This document shows positions 34,888 through 42,701 of a DNA stretch of 64,000 nt, one piece after another. Position 1 is the stretch's first letter. The number at the start of each line of letters is the position of its first letter. The notes below the pieces were generated by a model. The model saw nothing but the letters and a program-made list of their open reading frames with translations, was not told the DNA's origin and searched no databases. The stretch comes from DATMBF01 sp035559595. Lineage in GTDB: Bacteria > Bacteroidota > Ignavibacteria > UBA10030. The stretch is taken from assembly GCA_035559595.1 (NCBI GenBank), contig DATMBF010000011.1, positions 45,275 to 109,274 of the forward strand, in the 5' to 3' direction. The position numbers were made by a program, and so were the translations under genes.

Positions 34888-35313
34888 TTATTCGGTAGCT
34901 TCCTTCTTCTTCCATACTGCGAGGATGATGGCCATCACCACCAAAGAAACGAGCTCATATCCTGCGTTGATTGCCCAGAGAGACATTGCTTTTCGCTCAA
35001 ACAGAACATTCTGAAGCAGGAGAACGGCCACGAATCCGAGCCAGAGCCAGAATCCAGTCTGAGCTCCGCCTTTTGCTGTGGTGGAATTCGTGTAGTGGAC
35101 GAAATGGGCGAGCACGTATGCCTGAACGATGTAAGCAATCAGCGCGGCGCCAAAAATCAATCCCATGTTCGTCTGCCCAGCCATCTCCTCAGTAATGCCC
35201 GTAAGCTGCATCCATTGCGCAGCGAAGAGCAACGGTGAGTACCAAATTGCGCCGATAATGAATTTGGCAATTGCACTAACAAAAATGGCGGGATAGTTGA
35301 GCTTTGGTTGCAT
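34888..35313 (-). CDS. DUF1761 family membrane protein
   Basis: 141 residues with four membrane helices (YPAIFVSAIAKFIIGAIWYS, LIFGAALIAYIVQAYVLA, FWLWLGFVAVLLLQNVLF, YELVSLVVMAIILAVW). The opening NYPAI...GAIWYSP is typical of DUF1761. Function is unknown. GGAGG precedes the ATG at 35313. It sits between the molybdenum-enzyme genes, but a role in that pathway is not shown. Confidence 0.88.
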   Translation of the reverse strand: MQPKLNYPAIFVSAIAKFIIGAIWYSPLLFAAQWMQLTGITEEMAGQTNMGLIFGAALIAYIVQAYVLAHFVHYTNSTTAKGGAQTGFWLWLGFVAVLLLQNVLFERKAMSLWAINAGYELVSLVVMAIILAVWKKKEATE

Positions 35314-35408
35314 GGCGCCCTCCTGTGTTGGTGGATGATGATGGGCGCCACCTTCAGGTCTCTTCTCTATGCAGTGGTGTCCATCTCAAAGAGCTTTGGA
35401 GCATTGAC

Positions 35409-35456
35409 GATGGTGCCCCCGCGCTCGTGGAAACCTCGGTACGGGGGGACACCATC
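35409..35456. promoter_or_regulatory. Strong hairpin after the IorB-like gene
   Basis: GATGGTG-CCCCCG and CGGGGGG-A-CACCATC pair over about 13 bases with one or two bulges around a 20-base loop. It starts five bases after the stop of the IorB-like gene. There is no T-run, so it may stabilise or pause the transcript rather than end it. Confidence 0.5.
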
Positions 35457-35460
35457 CTCC

Positions 35461-37539
35461 TTAGGCTTTCAAATCTTCCGGCCGAATCGGCAGTCTACGC
35501 AGGCGTTTTCCCGTGGCGGCAAAGATTGCGTTTGCTACAGCAGGAGCAACCGGCGGCAAGCCCGGTTCTCCGATTCCGCCGATCGATTCGTTGCTCTGCG
35601 CGATATGCACCTCGACCTTCGGCATTTCGTCGATTCGGGGCATCTGATAGGTGTCAAAGTTCCCTTGGACAACGCCGCCTTTGTCGATGGTGATCTCATC
35701 CTTTACGGCTGCACTCAGGCCGTAAGCAACTGCACCTTCGATCTGTGCCTCAATGGTGTCGGGATTGACCACCGGTCCGCAATCAACCGCACACACAATG
35801 CGTCGAATCTTCAATGAGCCGTTCTTGTCAACAGCAACCTCAGCAACTTGGGCCGTATAGCTTCCGAATGCTTCAACGACAGCGATGCCGCGACCGACTC
35901 CGTTTGGTGACGGCTTCCCCCAGCCAGATTTCTCCGCGGCAAGCTCAAGCACGCGTTTCATTCGGGGTGATTTTCTCAGCAACTGGCGGCGGAATTCAAA
36001 TGGATCCCTTTTTGCTGCGTGGGCAAGCTCATCGATAAAGCTCTCGACGACAAACGCATTCTGCGAGTGACCCACGGCGCGCCATGCACCGATTGGGACG
36101 CCGGTTTCTTTAATATGGGATTCAACAGCCATGTTGGGGATCGCATAGGGTGGTGTCGATCCACCGACAACAAGTCCGCGCGACGAGGCACCAACAATGC
36201 GATGGAACCAGGCGATAGGCCATCCGTTGCTGTCGAGGCCGCCAACAAGGACATTGTACGTCGCGGGTCGATAGAAGTCGTTGCGCATATCATCTTCTCG
36301 TGTCCAAACGACCTGCACAGGCGCTTTGACGGCCTTTGACACCCTCACCGCATCGGCAACGTAATCGGCTTGTAATCGCCTGCCGAAACCACCGCCAAGG
36401 AGTGTTACGTGCACGGTCACTTTGTCCAGCGGGAGGCCGAGGATTCTCGCCGCTTCATCATGAGCGCGCTGGGGAGTCTGTGTCGGCGCCCAGATCTCGC
36501 AGGTTCCGTCTTTGACCCATGCTGTACAGTTCATCGGCTCCATTGTTGCGTGGGCCGCAAAGGGAATCTCGTACGTCGCTTCGAGTTTCAGTGCAGCGCT
36601 TGCAAGCGCCGATTCGACGTTGCCGTCATAATCCTCAACAGTGCCCGGCGATTTTGCAGTCTCGATGAACAATTGCTTGATAGAAGCGCTCGACTGATTC
36701 TTCCATTGTCCTTCGTCCCAGCTTACGGAAAGGGCTTCACGGCCGCGAATCGCCGCCCACGTGTTTGTCGCTACGACAGCAACACCATTTTCGACCTGCA
36801 CGACGTCTTTCACGCCTGCAACGGCTTTGGCTTTGGTTGCGTCAAAGCTCTTCACTTTCCCACCAAAAACTGGCGACCGCGCGATTGTAGCAAAGAGCAT
36901 TCCGGGTACACGCACATCGAGACCGAACTTTGCACTTCCATCCACCTTCTGCGGCGTGTCGATGCGGAGTGTCCGCTTCCCGAGAAGTTTGAAGTCTTTC
37001 GGATCTTTAAGCTTTACATCGGAGGGGACGGCAAGTTTCGATGCCGCTGATGCGAGTTCGCCATAGCTGAGTTTCTTCCCGGATGAGTGAACCACGGTGC
37101 TTTTTTCGGTGCGACATGTCGACTTGTTCACATTCCACACTTGCGCAGCTGCGGTAAGGAGCATATCTCTTGCTGTGGCTCCGACAGTGCGAAGATTCAT
37201 CCATGATGTCCGCACGCTTGCGCTTCCGCCCGTTCCCTGGCTTCCGTATTTTGTCGGATGCGCATCAGCTTGAACGAACTTCACTTTCGCCCAGTCGGCA
37301 TCCAGTTCCTCTGCCACGATCATCGGAAGAGCAGTGAGAACACCCTGGCCCATCTCTGATTTGTGCACGGTGATGGTTACGGTTCCATCAGGATCGATTC
37401 TCAAGAAAGCATTAGGAGCAAACGAGGCGATGTCGGCTGCTCCAGCCTCGCGACCGGGGAGATAAAAGCTCAGGACAAGTCCGGTTCCGCCTGCTGTTGC
37501 TACCTTAATGAAATCGCGTCGAGTTAATGTGGCGTTCAT
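35461..37539 (-). CDS. Molybdenum hydroxylase large subunit, IorB-like
   Basis: 692 residues. A twin-arginine signal (RRDFIKVATAGGTGLVLSFY) is followed by a molybdopterin domain with VTLLGGGFGRRLQADYVADA, GAWRAVGHSQNAFVVESFID and the C-terminal GIGEPGLPPVAPAVANAIFA holding the base-catalyst Glu. This is the isoquinoline 1-oxidoreductase beta-subunit type of the xanthine oxidase family, exported folded. Substrates range from N-heterocycles to aldehydes and cannot be told here. The ATG at 37539 is two bases after the stop of the small subunit gene and follows AAAGGGGGG. Confidence 0.93.
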   Translation of the reverse strand: MNATLTRRDFIKVATAGGTGLVLSFYLPGREAGAADIASFAPNAFLRIDPDGTVTITVHKSEMGQGVLTALPMIVAEELDADWAKVKFVQADAHPTKYGSQGTGGSASVRTSWMNLRTVGATARDMLLTAAAQVWNVNKSTCRTEKSTVVHSSGKKLSYGELASAASKLAVPSDVKLKDPKDFKLLGKRTLRIDTPQKVDGSAKFGLDVRVPGMLFATIARSPVFGGKVKSFDATKAKAVAGVKDVVQVENGVAVVATNTWAAIRGREALSVSWDEGQWKNQSSASIKQLFIETAKSPGTVEDYDGNVESALASAALKLEATYEIPFAAHATMEPMNCTAWVKDGTCEIWAPTQTPQRAHDEAARILGLPLDKVTVHVTLLGGGFGRRLQADYVADAVRVSKAVKAPVQVVWTREDDMRNDFYRPATYNVLVGGLDSNGWPIAWFHRIVGASSRGLVVGGSTPPYAIPNMAVESHIKETGVPIGAWRAVGHSQNAFVVESFIDELAHAAKRDPFEFRRQLLRKSPRMKRVLELAAEKSGWGKPSPNGVGRGIAVVEAFGSYTAQVAEVAVDKNGSLKIRRIVCAVDCGPVVNPDTIEAQIEGAVAYGLSAAVKDEITIDKGGVVQGNFDTYQMPRIDEMPKVEVHIAQSNESIGGIGEPGLPPVAPAVANAIFAATGKRLRRLPIRPEDLKA

Positions 37540-37541
37540 GG

Positions 37542-38042
37542 TTATTCACCCCCCTTTCCATTCGAGCCGGCTTTGTCCATCGGCTTTGCATTTCCAGCAG
37601 CGATATGGATGGCCCGGCGGATGCGGTTGTATGTTCCACATCGGCAAATGTGGCCGGACATCCAATCGTCGATATCCTTGTCAGACGGTCGTGGTTTCTC
37701 TTGTAGTAGTGCGGCGGCGGACATGATCTGTCCAGATTGGCAGTAGCCGCACTGAGGGACATCCTCGGCCATCCACGCTCGTTGAAGGGGATGAGAGCGA
37801 TTGACCGATAAGCCCTCAATGGTGGTGACCGATTTCCCTTCACAAAGAGCGATTGGAGTAATGCAGGACCGAACGGTCTCCCCGTCGAGGTGGACTGTGC
37901 ACGAGCCACATTGGGCGATGCCGCATCCGTACTTCGTACCGGTGAGGCCGAGCACATCACGCAGCATCCAGAGTAACGGCATGTCGGGATCGACGTCGAC
38001 GGTGTGTTTCTGCTTATTGACGGTAAGGGAGATGGAAGGCAT
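37542..38042 (-). CDS. [2Fe-2S] small subunit of molybdenum hydroxylase, IorA-like
   Basis: 166 residues. A plant-type ferredoxin cluster site (YGCGIAQCGSCTVHLDG, with a further Cys in VRSCITPI) is followed by the second cluster domain (PQCGYCQSGQIMSAAALL and GHICRCGTYNRIRRAI). This is the electron-transfer subunit for the adjacent IorB-like protein; the partner has the Tat signal, so this one is probably carried along. A strong ribosome binding site (AAAGGAG) precedes the ATG at 38042. Confidence 0.95.
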   Translation of the reverse strand: MPSISLTVNKQKHTVDVDPDMPLLWMLRDVLGLTGTKYGCGIAQCGSCTVHLDGETVRSCITPIALCEGKSVTTIEGLSVNRSHPLQRAWMAEDVPQCGYCQSGQIMSAAALLQEKPRPSDKDIDDWMSGHICRCGTYNRIRRAIHIAAGNAKPMDKAGSNGKGGE

Positions 38043-38079
38043 AGGGATCTCCTTTCACAACGTTGAAGAATCAGAATTC

Positions 38080-38775
38080 CTAATCTTGTAGGGCGAACTC
38101 AACTGCCTTGGAAACGTGAATTGCGGTCGTATCAAAGAGCGGTGTGTCGAAGTCTCCTTCTTTGATCAAGAGGGAGATCTCTGTGCACCCGAGGATGATT
38201 CCCTCGGCACCCTGACGAACCAGATCACGCATAACGCGAAGGTATTCTTCTTTCGAAGTCTGCAGAATCTTCCCGAAGCACAACTCATCGTAGATGATTC
38301 GGTGAACGATTTCTCGGTCGGTTTTCTGCGGAACAAGAAGGCTCAAACCGTTTGATCGTGTCAGTCTCGCTTTGTAAAAATCCTTCTCCATCGTATACGC
38401 CGTACCGAGCAATCCTACACGCTTCAGTCCGGCTTTTCCGATAGCCTCAGCAGTTGCATCGGCAATATGGAGAAGAGGGAGAGAGACGTTGCGTTCAACC
38501 TCGGGAGCAGTAATGTGCATGGTGTTGGATGAGATCAAGAGGAAATCCGCACCTGCTTGCTCGAGCTGCTGGGCGGCCTTTACCATGCGTGCTGCGGCCT
38601 TGTCCCATTGTCCTGTGCGTTGGAGCGGCTCCATCTCGGCGAGATTGAAACTGTACATCAGGAGCGGAGCGGAATGATAGCCACCAAGTCGGCGCTGGAA
38701 TTCCTGATTGAGGAGCCGGTAGTATTCGGCCGAGGACTCCCAGCTGAGACCGCCAATGAGTCCGATGGTTTTCAT
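38080..38775 (-). CDS. Aspartate/glutamate racemase family protein
   Basis: 231 residues. IGLIGGLSWESSAEYYRLLN, LLISSNTMHITAPEVE and GIILGCTEISLLI match the Asp/Glu racemase (RacX/YgeA) family. The first catalytic position, usually Cys in CNT, is Ser (SSNT) here, while the second Cys (GCTE) is kept; the single-Cys layout is known in YgeA-type enzymes that act mainly on the L-form. The gene could feed or complement the nearby D-amino-acid enzymes. Its 5' region lies in a long polypurine/polypyrimidine tract. Confidence 0.9.
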   Translation of the reverse strand: MKTIGLIGGLSWESSAEYYRLLNQEFQRRLGGYHSAPLLMYSFNLAEMEPLQRTGQWDKAAARMVKAAQQLEQAGADFLLISSNTMHITAPEVERNVSLPLLHIADATAEAIGKAGLKRVGLLGTAYTMEKDFYKARLTRSNGLSLLVPQKTDREIVHRIIYDELCFGKILQTSKEEYLRVMRDLVRQGAEGIILGCTEISLLIKEGDFDTPLFDTTAIHVSKAVEFALQD

Positions 38776-38799
38776 GGGAAGGAAGGACTCCGTGAATGT

Positions 38800-38911
38800 A
38801 GGAAAAGAGGATGAGAAAGGAAAGAGGGGATGGAATCGGGGGTGGGGAGTGCGAAAGAGAAAAGGAGGAAGAGGAAAGGATGGAATGTTGGAATGGGTGG
38901 GACAACGCGAG
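38800..38911. repeat. Low-complexity polypurine tract
   Basis: For about 110 bases the plus strand is nearly all A and G (for example AAAGAGAAAAGGAGGAAGAG), with only a few scattered pyrimidines. It fills the space between the transketolase stop and the racemase start. On the transcribed strand it is polypyrimidine. Confidence 0.7.
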
Positions 38912-38929
38912 GCAGCGCTGACCTGGAGT

Positions 38930-40936
38930 TCATCTGGCCAGCAATTCTCTCGCTTTTGTAAGAATGTTTTGGGTGGTGAAACCGTACTCTTTCATTAAAA
39001 TTTCGAAGGGGGCTGATGCCCCGAACTTCGTTATCCCGATAACCTCGCCATAGTCTCCAACATATTTGCACCAACCCATGGGAACTGCGGCTTCAACCGC
39101 GAGTCGTTTCTTAACCGACGGTTGGAATACGTGTTCACGGTATTCTTTCGGTTGCCGCTCGAATAACTCCCACGACGGCATGCTCACAACGCGTGCTTTG
39201 ACATTCTCTTTTGTGAGTTGCTCGTAAGCCGCTATGACGTGTTGGACTTCCGAGCCGGTGCCGATCAGGATAATCTCAGGCTGAGTTGAGTTCTCCGCAA
39301 GGACGTATGCACCTTTTTCGAGTCCATCGGCCTTTGCATATCGGGTCCGATCAATCGTCGGTACCTTCTGTCTGGTGAGTGCGAGCAAAACCGGTCCGCC
39401 GCGATGCTCAATGGCGACTTTCCAGGCAATCGAAACCTCATTGGCGTCCGCAGGACGAATGACTGTGATATTCGGAATAGTACGAAGAGCAGCTAATTGT
39501 TCAATCGGCTGATGTGTCGGGCCATCCTCACCGAGACCGATGCTGTCATGCGTGTAGACGAAAATTGGCCTGACATGCATGATGGAAGCGAGGCGGATGG
39601 GGGGACGCATGTACTCGGAAAAGAGAAGGAACGTCCCGCCATAGGGAATCATCCCGTCCGTCAGTGCGATGCCGTTCATGATGGAACCCATAGCGTGTTC
39701 CCTCACTCCGAAGCGGAGATATCGGCCACCGTAGTTTCCCGGTTGGAACTCACCCATTCCTTTGACGAAGGTGTTGTTCGATGGGGTGAGGTCAGCTGAC
39801 CCGCCAATGAGAGTTGGAAGATGAGGGACGATTGCCGCTAACACCTTTCCAGACGCCTCGCGCGTCGCCATTGCTCCGGTTTCAGCCCCAAAAGATGGCA
39901 GGGCTCTCTTCCATTCTTCTCCAAAATCTCCATGTCTTGCGCGTTCCAACTCGGCTGCCAGATCCGGAAGCTCTTTCTTATACTCAGCGAAGAGGGAATT
40001 CCATTTCGATTCTGCCATCTTTCCTTTTTCTATTGCAGTCCGGAAATGCTTCAAAACATCTTCAGGAATGTAAAAGTGTTTCTCGGGGTCCCACCCCAAA
40101 TTGTTCTTGGTCAGTTTCACCTCTTCTTCTCCCAACGGTGAGCCGTGGGCATCGGCAGTATCTTGTTTGTTCGGACTTCCATAGCCAATGTGTGTTCGTA
40201 CCTGAATCAAATGTGGCTTTCCGGGGGTGCTAATCGCTTGCTCGATTGCCTTGTCGATTGCATCAATATCATTTCCATCCTCGACTTTTTGAACGTGCCA
40301 CCCGTAGGCCTCGAATCGTTTTCCTCGATCTTCTGTAAAGGCGAGATCGGTGCTCCCGTCGATGCTGATCTTGTTGTCATCATACAAGTAAATAAGGTTG
40401 TCCAGTTTCAGATGTCCGGCCAGCGAAGCCGCTTCGGAGGCGACTCCCTCCATTAAATCACCATCACTCACAATGGCATAGATCCGGTAGTCAACGACAT
40501 TGAATCCCGGTTTGTTGTATCGCGCAGCAAGATACTTTTGTGCAATGGCCATTCCGACGCCGTTCGCAAATCCCTGTCCGAGGGGGCCCGTCGTTGTCTC
40601 AACGCCCGGAGTGAGATGCGACTCCGGATGCCCAGGTGTTTTGCTTCCCCATTGGCGAAAGTTCTTAATTTCATCAAGAGAAAGATCGTAGCCAGTGAGA
40701 TGCAGGAGGCTGTAAAGCAACATGCAACCGTGTCCTGCCGACAGAACAAATCGGTCTCGATTGTGCCACTTTGGATTTGCGGGATTGTGCTTCAGGTAGC
40801 GCGTCCACAACACGTACGCCATCGGAGCCGCTCCCATCGGCATTCCGGGATGGCCGGATTTCGCTTTCTGGACTGCGTCAATGGACAATGTGCGGATGGT
40901 GTTAATACAGAGTTGGTCGAGCGGCGAAGGGGGCAG
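38930..40936 (-). CDS. tkt: Transketolase
   Basis: 668 residues. It contains AVQKAKSGHPGMPMGAAPMA, the thiamine diphosphate motif SDGDLMEG with YDDNKIS, RFGVREHAMGSIMNGIALTD and THDSIGLGEDGPTHQPIEQL. It moves two-carbon units in the non-oxidative pentose phosphate pathway. The first ATG or TTG in frame would cut off the family's N-terminal helix. A CTG at 40936, placed seven bases after AAAGGAG, restores it (PLDQLCINTIRTLSIDAVQ) and is taken as the start. A promoter candidate lies at 40980-41010. Confidence 0.95.
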   Translation of the reverse strand: MPPSPLDQLCINTIRTLSIDAVQKAKSGHPGMPMGAAPMAYVLWTRYLKHNPANPKWHNRDRFVLSAGHGCMLLYSLLHLTGYDLSLDEIKNFRQWGSKTPGHPESHLTPGVETTTGPLGQGFANGVGMAIAQKYLAARYNKPGFNVVDYRIYAIVSDGDLMEGVASEAASLAGHLKLDNLIYLYDDNKISIDGSTDLAFTEDRGKRFEAYGWHVQKVEDGNDIDAIDKAIEQAISTPGKPHLIQVRTHIGYGSPNKQDTADAHGSPLGEEEVKLTKNNLGWDPEKHFYIPEDVLKHFRTAIEKGKMAESKWNSLFAEYKKELPDLAAELERARHGDFGEEWKRALPSFGAETGAMATREASGKVLAAIVPHLPTLIGGSADLTPSNNTFVKGMGEFQPGNYGGRYLRFGVREHAMGSIMNGIALTDGMIPYGGTFLLFSEYMRPPIRLASIMHVRPIFVYTHDSIGLGEDGPTHQPIEQLAALRTIPNITVIRPADANEVSIAWKVAIEHRGGPVLLALTRQKVPTIDRTRYAKADGLEKGAYVLAENSTQPEIILIGTGSEVQHVIAAYEQLTKENVKARVVSMPSWELFERQPKEYREHVFQPSVKKRLAVEAAVPMGWCKYVGDYGEVIGITKFGASAPFEILMKEYGFTTQNILTKARELLAR

Positions 40937-40979
40937 GAGCGTTCTCCTTTCTGTTGGAAGCGTTCTGAAAAAATCGGAT

Positions 40980-41010
40980 ACAAGATACAGAAGGCTTCGG
41001 AAAAATCCAA
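40980..41010 (-). promoter_or_regulatory. Promoter candidate for transketolase
   Basis: On the minus strand TTG (41010-41008), a 20-base spacer and TATCTTGT (40987-40980). It lies about 45 bases before the CTG start and is divergent from, and interleaved with, the promoter of the receiver-kinase gene. Confidence 0.5.
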
Positions 41011-41024
41011 CGTGAGTTTCACAG

Positions 41025-41055
41025 TTGTTTGCAAACCTTTCGCTTCCTATCTTTG
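41025..41055 (+). promoter_or_regulatory. Promoter candidate for the receiver-kinase hybrid
   Basis: TTG (41025-41027), a 20-base spacer and a perfect TATCTTTG (41048-41055). The ATG is at 41062, so the message would be leaderless or nearly so; no Shine-Dalgarno sequence is present. A perfect palindrome GTTTGCAAAC (41027-41036) overlaps the upstream element and could be an operator. Confidence 0.55.
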
Positions 41056-41061
41056 AACACT

Positions 41062-42192
41062 ATGAATCAACAGACGACAACGACAACGCATAAGATCCTT
41101 GTTATCGAAGACGACAAAGCGGAGCGACAACTGGTTCTGACTCTTCTCCGCCGCCAGGGGTTTGAAACGACCAGCGCCGACAACGGGACCGATGGTTTAC
41201 GCCTTGCCAAAACAGAACGACCTGACCTCATTCTTTGCGATATCCACTTAGGCGGACTCGACGGGTACGATTTGCTTGCCGAAATTCGAAAAGAGCCGAC
41301 GCTTGCCACCGTGCCGTTTATTTTCATGACGGCGCATGCCGATCGTGAGGCACTCAGGCAGGGGATGGGACTCGGTGCGGATGACTTCCTGCCGAAGCCG
41401 TTCACCAGCGATGAGCTGATCACTGCCGTCAATGCACGATTGGAGAAATACCAGGTGCTCATCCGCCAAGCCAATCAGAAGCTGGATGAGCTACGGGCGG
41501 CGATGAGCGTCACGATTCCCCATGAGCTGCGCACTCCTCTCAACGGCATTCTTGGCTATGCCGACATTCTACGAAAACAGGCCGATGACCTGGAGCCATC
41601 CGAAATCAAAAGGATGGCCGAAAGAATCCACAAAAATGGTAAGCGACTCGGCAAGCTGGTGGAGAATTACATTATCTATGCGCAGACAGAGCTACAGCTT
41701 CTCCATCTCCATGCGACAAAAGTGCCGATGAGCATGCAGACGTTAGGAACAGACCGCATTCTCCGTATGGTAGTGGAGCAAAAAGCAGAGGATTTTGGGA
41801 GGGCGGATGATGTCGAAGTCCGTTCGACCGGCGCCTCCGTCAATATCACACCCGAATTCTTCACGAAGATTGTCGATGAGCTTGTCGATAACGCCTTCAA
41901 GTTCTCGTCGAAAGGAACAAAGATCAGTGTCGCATCTCAAATACAGAATTCACACCTTCGGCTTGAAATCAGTGATCAGGGTCGCGGAATGACGCCGGAA
42001 CAGCTTTCGCACATTGGCGCGTACGTGCAGTTTGAGAGAAAGGTGTACGAGCAACAGGGCTCAGGATTGGGACTCACCGTGGCGCGACGGCTGGTCGAAC
42101 TCCACGGCGGGAAGTTTGAGATCAAGAGTGCCTACGGAAAGGGGACGACGGTGGTTGCAGAACTTCCGCTTGCGGAGGGACTGAATTCGTAA
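41062..42192 (+). CDS. Hybrid protein: receiver domain plus histidine kinase
   Basis: 376 residues. Residues of about 10-125 are a receiver domain (LVIEDDKAERQLVL, phospho-acceptor Asp in DLILCDIHLGGLDG, Lys in FLPKPFTSDEL). Residues of about 145-215 are the HisKA domain with phospho-His in VTIPHELRTPLNGILGYADI. The ATPase domain follows: N-box VDELVDNAFKFSSKG, G1 ISDQGRGM, G2 GSGLGLTVARRLVELHGG. There is no membrane segment, so it is a cytoplasmic kinase fed by phosphotransfer to its own receiver. No partner is next to it. Confidence 0.93.
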   Translation: MNQQTTTTTHKILVIEDDKAERQLVLTLLRRQGFETTSADNGTDGLRLAKTERPDLILCDIHLGGLDGYDLLAEIRKEPTLATVPFIFMTAHADREALRQGMGLGADDFLPKPFTSDELITAVNARLEKYQVLIRQANQKLDELRAAMSVTIPHELRTPLNGILGYADILRKQADDLEPSEIKRMAERIHKNGKRLGKLVENYIIYAQTELQLLHLHATKVPMSMQTLGTDRILRMVVEQKAEDFGRADDVEVRSTGASVNITPEFFTKIVDELVDNAFKFSSKGTKISVASQIQNSHLRLEISDQGRGMTPEQLSHIGAYVQFERKVYEQQGSGLGLTVARRLVELHGGKFEIKSAYGKGTTVVAELPLAEGLNS

Positions 42193-42268
42193 AGTCAAAT
42201 TGAGTGGCTTTGATAAGTTGGAGATCCGGTGTGGTGAAAGGAAAAGCGGAGCCTATGAGAAGAAGTAG

Positions 42269-42517
42269 GGGATAGTTGGATCGCCCTCCCGCGAGCTATA
42301 TGCTTTCAAGAAGATCTTCAACGACAATGGGAAGCACCAGAAGGAAGAGCTCAGCGATGAGGCCTTTCGAATGTTTTTCCGTGCGAACGTCATAAAGATG
42401 ATCACTTTAAGCTCTCGCCTTCTTAGAACGAGTGCTGCGATTCGAGATGCTAGGAACAGTGGGTTCTTTTCAATTCGATCAAAAGCAACGTTACACTATG
42501 TTATACAGAGAATATGA
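42269..42517 (+). other. Orphan coding-like frame without a start
   Basis: In the 510-base gap after the kinase, one plus-strand frame stays open for 82 codons from a stop at 42266-42268 to the TGA at 42515-42517. It reads like protein (ELYAFKKIFNDNGKHQKEEL, then MITLSSRLLRTSAAIRDA) but has no start until an internal ATG at 42371 and no ribosome binding site. It may be a gene remnant in the islet that also holds the HTH-repeat gene. No known family is recognised, and nothing else is seen in the gap up to 42643. Confidence 0.3.
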
Positions 42518-42643
42518 AACGCGAGACGACCTTCGAGCGCTCTCTTTGCACTGTGTATCTGAACCGGGAAGGATGCATTGAGTCCGTTTTTAAATGATAC
42601 CTTCGTTGTCCAGTAGGTAGCGAACGCAACAACAGAACATAAG

Positions 42644-42671
42644 GTTAAGAAGCTTAACGATCAAATTTGAT
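42644..42671. promoter_or_regulatory. Candidate operators upstream of the HTH-repeat gene
   Basis: GTTAAG-AAG-CTTAAC (42644-42658) is followed immediately by the perfect 12-base palindrome ATCAAATTTGAT (42660-42671). They lie 30-58 bases before the ATG of a protein with two DNA-binding domains, a layout expected for autoregulation. Confidence 0.5.
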
Positions 42672-42701
42672 GTTGCCTCTAGGACCAGTTTCGAGTGGAA
42701 A

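Noticed and set aside
35371..35460. Possible short peptides after the IorB-like stop, in two minus-strand frames
   Set aside because: One frame has no start codon and the other has GGAGG directly touching the ATG with no spacer; the hairpin explains the sequence better.
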